A stretch of 21,667 nt of DNA from CAYGZA01 sp964354135. GTDB lineage: Bacteria; Planctomycetota; Planctomycetia; Pirellulales; Thermoguttaceae. Each line of letters begins with the position of its first letter. The stretch's first letter is position 1. The DNA is taken from NCBI GenBank assembly GCA_964354135.1, contig CAYGZA010000073.1, positions 1-21,667 of the forward strand. The letters are read 5' to 3'. The notes under the pieces were generated by a model. It was not told where the DNA came from. It saw nothing but the letters and a program-made list of their open reading frames with translations, and made no database searches. This document shows, piece after piece, positions 14,355 through 20,903 of this stretch. The translations under genes and the position numbers were made by a program.

Positions 14355-17300
14355 TCAAGACGTTTTCCGCGGCGCAACGGGAATCTCGCGCACCACGCGG
14401 AAACCGGAGTTGGCCACGCCCCACTGTGGTATGTCCGTGATTCGGATTCCGGAGCGACACACACCAGCCTGATCAGTCCAGGCGCCGCCGCGAGCCACTC
14501 TGTCCCCACCTGAGGCCGGGCCCGACGGGTCGATCGGGGGCGACTGTGCATAGTAGCCCGCGTCGTACCAGTCGGCACACCATTCATGGACATTCCCAGC
14601 CATATCATGCAAGCCAAGCGGATTGGGCTGAAACCGCCCCGCGGGCGACGTAAATGCGTACCCGTCGTCCCAAGGGAGAAACTGTGTGAATCTTGCGCCC
14701 TTGCGTCTCAGTGACTGGTCGGCGAGGTTTGCATTTTGCTGAAGTGCAGCGACGTCGTCGCCGCAATGCCAACGAGTGGTGGTGCCCGCGCGACAGGCAT
14801 ATTCCCATTCCGCCTCCGTCGGCAATCGGTACCGGACTCTCTCGGTACGCTCGAGCCATTGGCAGAAGGAGGTTGCGTCATCCCAGGTCACGAAGACGAC
14901 TGGATGATCGTCGGCCTGAGGGATGCCGGGCAGCCGCCATGTCAATCCGGGAGTCTGGTGCCAAGACCCAAGGGACGCATCGTAGCCCCATCCTCCTTGA
15001 CCGGTACTCTCGAGGTGTGTCTTATAACCGGTCCCTTCCGCAAAGTTCCGAAACTGGGCGACGGTCACCTCATACTTGCCGAGGTAAAAGGCGCTAGAAA
15101 GCCTTATGCCGTGAGGAGTGGCTCCGCTTGTCCACCGTGGAACAAAAGCTGCCGCTTCAGTTTGGCTCAGGGCACCGCTCTCCGTTTCGCCCGTGACTTC
15201 CGCCGCCTCCGCTTGGGTAATGCCCATCGTGTACTCCCCCGCCGGGATCAGGACGAGCTTCATGCCGATGGAGTTGGTGAGTTCGACCGGGACGCCCAGA
15301 TACCTTGCCCACGCGTCCTGGTGCTCGTGCGCTTGAGCCCCATCAAACGGGGCCACGGCGAGCGGGGGAGGATTCGGCCCCGGCCCAAAACGCAAATCAT
15401 CGAGCCACAGCTTCAAGCCGGGTTTTGCGCCGGCGACGTGGATTTCTATCCAGTCCACGTGGGCAAGATCGAGGGCATTTACATCCGTTCGCGTCCAGGT
15501 CGCGTCGCCGGCAAGCGGGATGTAGAAATGGGCCCAGGCGTTTTTCGCCTTGTCCAGGACCTGCGACTGGGCCTCGTACTGGACGTAACGCGAGCCGCAG
15601 CCAATCCGAATCCTGGGGAACCCTTTCTGGAACACGGCACTTGGGTCCTCAACGAAGAACTCGACGCTGAGATAGCGCTGCTTTGACAGGTCCCAGCCAG
15701 CACTGCGGGTGCGAGGATACGTTATGCAGACCTCGCTGCCGCTTTGGCTCTCCAGGCGCAGCGATTGGCGCCCGGATTCAACCCGCGAGGTGTCGCCGGT
15801 CACCGTGCAAAGGGCCTTGTCGGCGGCAGTCGCGTCGAACATCTCTGGGCCGGCCTCCGTGAAATCCGTCGCAAACGCGGCCTGGGCAGCCGGGGGCTCG
15901 ACGATCCCCTTCGCACGCAGCGCGAGTTGGGCCAACTGGGCGGCCAGACTGCGAAGGTCCCGGGCCTCGCGCCGTAGCGCCGCGGCCTGCTCTTCCAGGG
16001 CCTTCACTTTCTCGTTGGCCGCCCGGGCACGCTCCGTCTCCGCGGCAGCCCGGGTTTCCGCAGCCGCCAACTGGGCCCGATCCTTGTCCATCTCCTCTTT
16101 GAGCTTCACCGTCTGATCGGTTTTCACCTTCAGATCCGCCTCCAACTGGCCGATCCGCGTCTTGGCCTCGTTGGCTGCCTGGGTGGCTTGGGCCGCCTGC
16201 TGCGTCGCTTTCCCGGCCTCTGCCCGGGCCTTCTCCGCCTCCTCGGCCAAACGCCGGGCCTCTTCCTCCTTCTGTCTGGCCTGCTCCAAGGCATCTTCGG
16301 CCTGCCGGGCGTAGTCCTCGGCCAGCAGTTCCGCCGCCTCCGTCTTGGCCCGCTCCCGGGCGATCATTACCGCGATCACCGAAATCGCCAGGATCGCGCA
16401 AACTAGCGCGGCAATGCCCCCCGCCACGAGCGTCTTGTGCCGGCGGGCCCAGCGCATCGCCTGCTCGACGGGTCGCTCGGAATACGCCGTGACTCGCTCG
16501 TCGTCGAGCCAGTTCTGCACGTCCTCGGCCAGGGCCACGGCTGTTGCATACCGCCCGCCCGGCTCGCGGTCCATGGCCCTGAGGCAAATCGCCTCCAGCG
16601 GCCGCGGCACGCCCGGAAGCACGCTCGACGGCCTCGGCGGCGGCGCGGCGCGGACCTTCTCCAAGACTTCCTTGGACGACTCGCCGCTATAGGCCGGCTT
16701 GCCCGTAAGCACCTGGTACAGCACCGCGCCGAGACTGTAAACGTCGGTCGCGGGGCTAAGTTGCACGGGCCTGCCCGACGCCTGCTCCGGCGACATGTAG
16801 GGGAGCGTGCCCATAATCCTGCCCGGATCGGTGACCTCGGGCCGCTCGGCCAGGTGCTGCGCGGCAAGGTCGCCGAGGGTCGATTCCGCCGACTCGCCTT
16901 CTGCCACGGGCTTGGCCAGGCCCCAATCCAGCACGAGCGTCTCGCCAAACCCGCCCAGCAGGATGTTCGAGGGCTTCAGGTCGCGGTGGATCACGCCCCG
17001 GGCATGGGCGTAGGCCATCGTCTGGCAGACTGGGATGAAGCGGCGGAGCAACTCCCGGAGACGCGCCGGCGTGCGTGCCCGATGGTACTCGTCAATCGCC
17101 TGCTTGAGCGTCTTGCCGTGGACCAGCCGCATCGCGTAGTACGGGCGGCCCTCGCGGTCCATTCCCAGCGCGTAGACGGGCACAACCCCGGGATGCTCCA
17201 ATTGGCCGGTGATTTCCGCCTCTTCGATGAAGCGGTGGCGGCTGGCGGGGTTCTGGACCGCGGCGTCGAGCAGCTCCTTGACGGCCACCTCGCGCTTGAG

Positions 17301-17654
17301 GGGCTGGTCGCGGGCGATGCTCACCTGCCCCATGCCCCCTTTGGCAAACGGCCGCAGGATCTTGTACGGGCCGCAGTCCCGCTCTCCCGCGTCCGCCGGA
17401 GGGTGTTCCACCTGCGGCCTGCCGCCGGTGCCCTCGACCATTTCCGGCGGCTGTTCCGCCGCTTCAGCGCGTGGCTGCCCAAACGGTTCAGCGACGGGAG
17501 CGGACGTCCCCTCCGCCTGGCCGACCGGGGTCTCCCTTTCCGACGCTTGTGGAACGACGATGTGGGCGCCGCAGCGCCCGCACTTCACGGTCCGGCCTGC
17601 GTGCTTGACATCGACCCGGAACTTCTGGCCGCAGCCGCAGTGGAAGGCGATCAT
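14355..17654 (-). CDS. Zinc-ribbon / Ser-Thr kinase / TM / coiled-coil / jelly-roll / FGE-fold composite protein
   Basis: The product has 1099 residues. The ATG at 17652-17654 has GGAGG eight bases upstream; the frame is open to 17762, but that part is palindromic repeat. Domains: zinc ribbon 1-34 (FHCGCGQKF ... CGRCGAHIVVP); acidic linker; protein kinase about 97-385 with Gly loop GGMGQV (106-111), VAVK lysine K126, HRDLKPSN (223-230) and DWG (243-245) in place of DFG; one membrane helix at about 408-431; an Ala/Glu/Lys coiled coil about 434-580; a galactose-binding/jelly-roll-like domain about 593-757 (ending KLWLDDLRFG); and an FGE-sulfatase/SUMF1 fold about 790-1095 (IGMKLVLIPAGEYTMG, YRLPTEAEWEYACRAGT, LGLHDMAGNVHEWCADWY, GFRVVRE). 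The kinase is cytoplasmic and the C-terminal domains extracytoplasmic, so it looks like a transmembrane sensor kinase. All kinase catalytic residues seem present. The paired Cys of true formylglycine enzymes is not seen, so the last domain may bind ligand. The WD40 gene lies just upstream on the same strand. Confidence 0.9.
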   Translation of the reverse strand: MIAFHCGCGQKFRVDVKHAGRTVKCGRCGAHIVVPQASERETPVGQAEGTSAPVAEPFGQPRAEAAEQPPEMVEGTGGRPQVEHPPADAGERDCGPYKILRPFAKGGMGQVSIARDQPLKREVAVKELLDAAVQNPASRHRFIEEAEITGQLEHPGVVPVYALGMDREGRPYYAMRLVHGKTLKQAIDEYHRARTPARLRELLRRFIPVCQTMAYAHARGVIHRDLKPSNILLGGFGETLVLDWGLAKPVAEGESAESTLGDLAAQHLAERPEVTDPGRIMGTLPYMSPEQASGRPVQLSPATDVYSLGAVLYQVLTGKPAYSGESSKEVLEKVRAAPPPRPSSVLPGVPRPLEAICLRAMDREPGGRYATAVALAEDVQNWLDDERVTAYSERPVEQAMRWARRHKTLVAGGIAALVCAILAISVIAVMIARERAKTEAAELLAEDYARQAEDALEQARQKEEEARRLAEEAEKARAEAGKATQQAAQATQAANEAKTRIGQLEADLKVKTDQTVKLKEEMDKDRAQLAAAETRAAAETERARAANEKVKALEEQAAALRREARDLRSLAAQLAQLALRAKGIVEPPAAQAAFATDFTEAGPEMFDATAADKALCTVTGDTSRVESGRQSLRLESQSGSEVCITYPRTRSAGWDLSKQRYLSVEFFVEDPSAVFQKGFPRIRIGCGSRYVQYEAQSQVLDKAKNAWAHFYIPLAGDATWTRTDVNALDLAHVDWIEIHVAGAKPGLKLWLDDLRFGPGPNPPPLAVAPFDGAQAHEHQDAWARYLGVPVELTNSIGMKLVLIPAGEYTMGITQAEAAEVTGETESGALSQTEAAAFVPRWTSGATPHGIRLSSAFYLGKYEVTVAQFRNFAEGTGYKTHLESTGQGGWGYDASLGSWHQTPGLTWRLPGIPQADDHPVVFVTWDDATSFCQWLERTERVRYRLPTEAEWEYACRAGTTTRWHCGDDVAALQQNANLADQSLRRKGARFTQFLPWDDGYAFTSPAGRFQPNPLGLHDMAGNVHEWCADWYDAGYYAQSPPIDPSGPASGGDRVARGGAWTDQAGVCRSGIRITDIPQWGVANSGFRVVREIPVAPRKTS

Positions 17655-17683
17655 TTTGCGACCTCCCCCTGGGGGTCTCGCAA

Positions 17684-17728
17684 GGGGGACAGTCCCATTT
17701 TCGCTGCGCGAAAACTGGGACAGTCCCC
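17684..17728. repeat. Imperfect palindrome with GGGACAGTCCC ends
   Basis: GGGGGACAGTCCC and TTTTCGC on the left pair with GCGAAAA, a one-base bulge, and TGGGACAGTCCCC on the right, around loop TGC. The stem is nearly 20 bp and each GGGACAGTCCC end is itself near-palindromic. It lies about 30 bases upstream of the kinase start codon, within the likely mRNA leader. Confidence 0.65.
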
Positions 17729-17733
17729 AACCT

Positions 17734-17759
17734 GCATGGCGACGCAAGCGACGCCATGC
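17734..17759. repeat. 8-bp palindrome GCATGGCG...CGCCATGC
   Basis: GCATGGCG (17734-17741) pairs exactly with CGCCATGC (17752-17759); inside, CGC-AA-GCG can pair again. It is adjacent to the palindrome at 17684-17728 in the 160-base gap between the WD40 and kinase genes. It looks like a dispersed repeat. Confidence 0.55.
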
Positions 17760-17814
17760 CACCCTGCCGCGTCATGCTGAAGCATAACCTACCGACGTGT
17801 CTCTGCACGGGTCA

Positions 17815-18735
17815 TCACCCGGCGGCCGGCGGCTGGAGACGCCAGACCGCCAGATTGCGGGTATAGTGGGCGCCGGTCAAGAGCCGGGTGCCGTCCGGGG
17901 TGAAGGCGACGGCGCCGAACGCCTCGCCCATCTCGCGCACGCACCGGCCGCTTGGGAGCTGCCAGAGCCGCGCGCCGTCGCCGCCGGCCACGGTGATCGA
18001 GGCGATGAGCCGGTCGTCGGGGGAAATGGCCACGGAGCAGGCCCAGTGGGTGTGCCCGGCAAGAACGCCGGCGCAGCGCTGCCCGGCGAGATCCCAGAGG
18101 CGCACGCTGAAATCCTCGGCCCCGGAGACGGCCCACTTGCCGTCCGCGCTTACGGCCACGGCAGTCACGCGGCGTTTGTGGCCGGCCAGCACGGCTTGGG
18201 GCTTGCCGCTCGGCAGATCCCAAGAGCGGACCGTCCCATCCCACGACCCGGAAACGGCGGTGCGGCCGTCGCCGGCAATCGCTACGGAAGTGACCGCCCA
18301 GGTGTGCCCGCGAAGCTCCTTGACCACGTGGCCGCTCTGCCGGTCCCAAACGATCACTTCGTGGCCGAGGTCGGTGGCGAGGAAGGACCGGCCGTCGGGC
18401 AGGATGGCGACGCCCATCACGGGTCCTCCGGGGTTGCTCAGATCTACGAGGCACTTGCCTTCGGAGAGGTCCCAGATCCGCAGCGTCTTGTCCTCAGAGC
18501 CGGAAACCGCCCACGTGGCGTCCGGGGCGACCGCGCAAGCGTTCACCTCCTTGGCGTGCCCGCTCAGCACGTGCAGGCAGTTGCCAGTCTGGAGGTCCCA
18601 GAAGCGGAGCGTCTTGTCCGCGGAGGCGGAGAGCGCCCGGCGGCTGTCGCCGGTGACGGCAATCGACTTGATGGGCAGCCCGTGGCCGAAGAGCTCGGCC
18701 AGCTTATCCGCCCCCCAAAGCAGCGAATCGGCCAT
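17815..18735 (-). CDS. Seven-bladed WD40 repeat protein
   Basis: I chose the ATG at 18733-18735 (MADSLLWGADKLAELFGHG), with GGGGGTG about six bases upstream; this gives 306 residues. An in-frame GTG at 18810 (AGGA eight bases upstream) would add 25 residues, but the candidate promoter at 18813-18840 would start transcription almost on it. Seven WD-type blades follow in regular 40-43-residue spacing. Their closing strands read LRFWDLQTG, LRIWDLSEG, VIVWDRQSG, VRSWDLPSG, VRLWDLAGQ, ARLWQLPSG and LAVWRLQPP, and GH dipeptides sit at most blade junctions. Seven blades make a closed propeller, usually a protein-binding platform. There is no signal peptide or membrane segment. The kinase gene follows on the same strand after 160 bases, so the two are probably co-transcribed and the propeller may be a kinase partner or substrate; that link is inferred from position only. 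Confidence 0.85.
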   Translation of the reverse strand: MADSLLWGADKLAELFGHGLPIKSIAVTGDSRRALSASADKTLRFWDLQTGNCLHVLSGHAKEVNACAVAPDATWAVSGSEDKTLRIWDLSEGKCLVDLSNPGGPVMGVAILPDGRSFLATDLGHEVIVWDRQSGHVVKELRGHTWAVTSVAIAGDGRTAVSGSWDGTVRSWDLPSGKPQAVLAGHKRRVTAVAVSADGKWAVSGAEDFSVRLWDLAGQRCAGVLAGHTHWACSVAISPDDRLIASITVAGGDGARLWQLPSGRCVREMGEAFGAVAFTPDGTRLLTGAHYTRNLAVWRLQPPAAG

Positions 18736-18812
18736 CAGCGCACCCCCGGTCGGACCGATGCCGGAATTGTCTCGGGGAAAACGACGCCGCACGAGAAGCA
18801 GCTTCACCACTA

Positions 18813-18840
18813 ATCATATCCTGAGGGCTTCTTGCCGCAA
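18813..18840 (-). promoter_or_regulatory. Candidate promoter of the WD40-kinase operon
   Basis: On the minus strand, TTGCGG (18835-18840), 16 bases, then TATGAT (18813-18818; five of six to TATAAT). Transcription would begin near 18806, leaving about 70 bases before the ATG at 18735. The -35 is weak. Confidence 0.45.
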
Positions 18841-19210
18841 TAACCCGATTCCCCCAAGAAATGTGGAATCGGCACAACCCGTTTGGCGGGGCCGGATTGC
18901 CGCGTCGTCCGGATCACGCTGCTCGGCCGCAGTCCCAAGGGATTCTCCCCCGCGGGGTCGGCAGAGAAAGGACTCGGGCACGGGCAGACTTCCGAAGGGG
19001 CAGGGGCAGACTTCCGAAGTCTACGAGACTTCGGAAGTCTTGGGAGGTCTTAGGGAAGGAGACGACTCAGGTTGGCTTCCGGAACGTGGGCATCAAAAAA
19101 ACGGCGATTTTCCGCGCTTGCCCCCTAGCTTCGCCGTAGGATTGTGAGGAGAATACCAACACCCCAGCAAAGTAATTGCCCAAGGCTCAAACCGCGAGGA
19201 GGTGAATACC
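18841..19210. other. Divergent intergenic region between the WD40 and helix-turn-helix genes
   Basis: About 370 bases upstream of two divergent genes. It holds a GGCAGACTTCCGAAG direct repeat and a 14-bp hairpin (18983-19040), and the strong ribosome site of the right gene (19196-19205). No gene is evident, and I see no convincing promoter for the right gene. Confidence 0.5.
18983..19040. repeat. Direct repeat plus 14-bp hairpin built on ACTTCCGAAGT
   Basis: GGCAGACTTCCGAAG occurs at 18983-18997 and again at 19005-19019. The second copy starts a hairpin: AGACTTCCGAAGTC (19008-19021), loop TACGA, then its exact complement GACTTCGGAAGTCT (19027-19040). Each arm is itself nearly palindromic. 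It lies between divergent genes and has no T-run. Confidence 0.7.
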
Positions 19211-19651
19211 GTGCCTAATCTGGCTGCTACGTTGAAGGAGGAGATCCGTCGCCTCGCACGCAAGGAGATCAAGTCCCAAATGGGCGCGACCCGCCGGGCA
19301 GCGGTCCAGCACCGCCGCGAGATCGCCCGGCTCAAACGCCTGATGCACTTGCAGGAGAAGAGACTTGCATCCGTTGCCGCGCAGGCCGGCAAGCAGGCGC
19401 CCAAGGCGGGCGAGCCCGAAGGCGTGCCCGAAGGGACCCGCTTTTCCACACGATCGGTGAGGGCCCAGCGACGGCGGCTGAAACTGTCCGCCGCGGAATA
19501 CGGGAAACTGATCGGCGTCTCGGCGCAGACGGTTTACCTTTGGGAGCAGGGCAAGGTCCGGCCGGGCAAGCCCCAGTTCGCCGCCTTGGTGGCCGCCCGG
19601 GGAATCGGTCGTCGCGAGGCAGTCCAACGCCTGGCGAAACGCTCCCGCTGA
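19211..19651 (+). CDS. Short helix-turn-helix (XRE-like) DNA-binding protein
   Basis: The start is the GTG at 19211: GAGGAGGTGA (19196-19205) is a near-perfect ribosome site placed correctly for it, whereas the GTG at 19202 lies inside that site. The product has 146 residues. The N-terminal half (about 1-60) is a basic helix likely to form a coiled coil (LKEEIRRLARKEIKSQ, HRREIARLKRLMHLQEKRL); the Gly/Pro/Lys stretch 60-77 is a linker. Residues about 83-128 form a XRE-type helix-turn-helix, with recognition segment SAQTVYLWEQGKVRP (104-118). Similar 130-150-residue proteins with basic N-terminal helices are common in planctomycetes and some proteobacteria and have no defined role. It may be a transcription factor. 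The isocitrate dehydrogenase gene follows after 119 bases, so co-transcription is possible. Confidence 0.8.
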   Translation: MPNLAATLKEEIRRLARKEIKSQMGATRRAAVQHRREIARLKRLMHLQEKRLASVAAQAGKQAPKAGEPEGVPEGTRFSTRSVRAQRRRLKLSAAEYGKLIGVSAQTVYLWEQGKVRPGKPQFAALVAARGIGRREAVQRLAKRSR

Positions 19652-19770
19652 ACCGCGGCTTCACGCAGCAGACCCGATCGCAGCAAGGCCCGTCGCCGGA
19701 ATCAAGGACTCCCGAAAGCTGAAGGCCGGCACCTGACGGCCCAGAGTCCGGCTCGAAAGGAATCGCCCGC

Positions 19771-20820
19771 ATGGTTCCCGTGCCCGAGAGGCATGAGATC
19801 GTGCTGATCCCCGGCGACGGGATCGGGCCCGAGGTGACCCGGGCCGTCCAGCGGGTCTTCACGGCAGCGGCGGCCCCGGTCGCCTGGGTCGAGCACCAGG
19901 CCGGGCTCGTGGCCCTCCAGGCGGGACGCCCGCTCCTGGCCGGGGAGACGATCGAGGCGATTCGGCGCCTGCGCGTGGCCCTGAAGGGCCCCTGCACCAC
20001 GCCGGTCGGCGAGGGGTTCACGTCGGTCAACGTGCAACTGCGGCGGCGGCTGAATCTCTATGCCGCGGTGCGTCCGGTCCGCAACCTGGAGGGGGTCGCC
20101 GCCCGTTTCAGCGGCGTTGACCTGGTGATCGTCCGCGAGAACACCGAGGGGCTCTACAGCGGCGTAGAAAACCAGGTCACCGACGGCGTGGTGATGAGCA
20201 TGAAGGTCGCCACGGAGCTGGCCTGCACGCGGATCGCCCGCTGGGCCTTCCGCTACGCCACTCGCAGGAAGCGGCGCAGGATCACCGTCTTCCACAAGGC
20301 CAACATCATGAAGATGACCGACGGTCTCTTCCTCCGATGCGCCCGGAAGGTCCACGACGACGAGTATCCCAACATCGACTATCAGGAGCTGATTATCGAC
20401 GCCGGCTGCATGAAGCTCGTGCAGGACCCGACGCAGTTCGACGTGCTCCTGCTGGAGAACCTCTACGGCGACGTGGTGAGCGACCTGTGTGCGGGCCTGG
20501 TGGGCGGGCTGGGCGCGGTGCCGGGGGCGAACGTCGGCGACGAGTTGGCGGTGTTCGAGGCCGTACACGGCTCGGCCCCGGACATCGCCGGCCAAGGCGT
20601 GGCCAATCCGCTGGCCCTTCTCATGTCGGGCGTGATGATGCTCAACCACCTGGCCGAGAGCCGGGGCGACGCCCGCTGCCGCGCTACTGCCGATCGCATC
20701 AAGGCGGCCTACGACCGCGCCTTGGCCGAGGGACAAAAGACCCGCGATCTGGGCGGTACGCTAGGCACCGCCGAGTTCACCGAGGCACTGATCCAGCGGT
20801 TGGGCGAAAACGATGGATGA
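19771..20820 (+). CDS. NAD-type isocitrate dehydrogenase (isocitrate/isopropylmalate dehydrogenase family)
   Basis: The product has 349 residues; AAAGGA lies about nine bases upstream of the ATG. It should catalyse oxidative decarboxylation of isocitrate to 2-oxoglutarate in the TCA cycle, in the cytoplasm. Visible motifs: IPGDGIGPEV (13-22); KGPCTTPVGEGFTSVNVQLR (72-91) with S85, N87 and R91 for substrate; R101; RENTEGLYSG (122-131) with Y129; HKANIMKMTDG (175-185) with K176; NLYGDVVSDLCAG (230-242) with metal-binding D234 and D238; and HGSAPDIAG (266-274). D271-I272 in the last motif is the NAD-specific form, unlike the Lys-Tyr of NADP enzymes such as E. coli Icd. Overall it resembles the mitochondrial IDH3 catalytic subunit more than LeuB. 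Homoisocitrate or isopropylmalate dehydrogenase cannot be fully excluded, but no leucine genes are nearby. All catalytic residues seem present. Confidence 0.88.
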   Translation: MVPVPERHEIVLIPGDGIGPEVTRAVQRVFTAAAAPVAWVEHQAGLVALQAGRPLLAGETIEAIRRLRVALKGPCTTPVGEGFTSVNVQLRRRLNLYAAVRPVRNLEGVAARFSGVDLVIVRENTEGLYSGVENQVTDGVVMSMKVATELACTRIARWAFRYATRRKRRRITVFHKANIMKMTDGLFLRCARKVHDDEYPNIDYQELIIDAGCMKLVQDPTQFDVLLLENLYGDVVSDLCAGLVGGLGAVPGANVGDELAVFEAVHGSAPDIAGQGVANPLALLMSGVMMLNHLAESRGDARCRATADRIKAAYDRALAEGQKTRDLGGTLGTAEFTEALIQRLGENDG

Positions 20821-20883
20821 CGGGCACGGGGCGACTACACGATGCCGTAACGGATGCCGTCCCGGCCAGGCCACGTTTGCCGG

Positions 20884-20901
20884 CGGCAAGGCGCCTCGCC
20901 G
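20884..20901. terminator. Possible bidirectional hairpin between convergent genes
   Basis: CGGCAAGG (20884-20891) pairs with CCTCGCCG (20894-20901), with one mismatch and a tight loop. It lies in the 83-base space between the ends of the dehydrogenase and GH172 genes. It has no T-run and is weak. Confidence 0.25.
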
Positions 20902-20903
20902 AC

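Noticed and set aside
17655..17762. 36-residue N-terminal extension of the kinase
   Set aside because: It is translated palindromic repeat; the ATG at 17654 has a GGAGG site and leads straight into the zinc ribbon.
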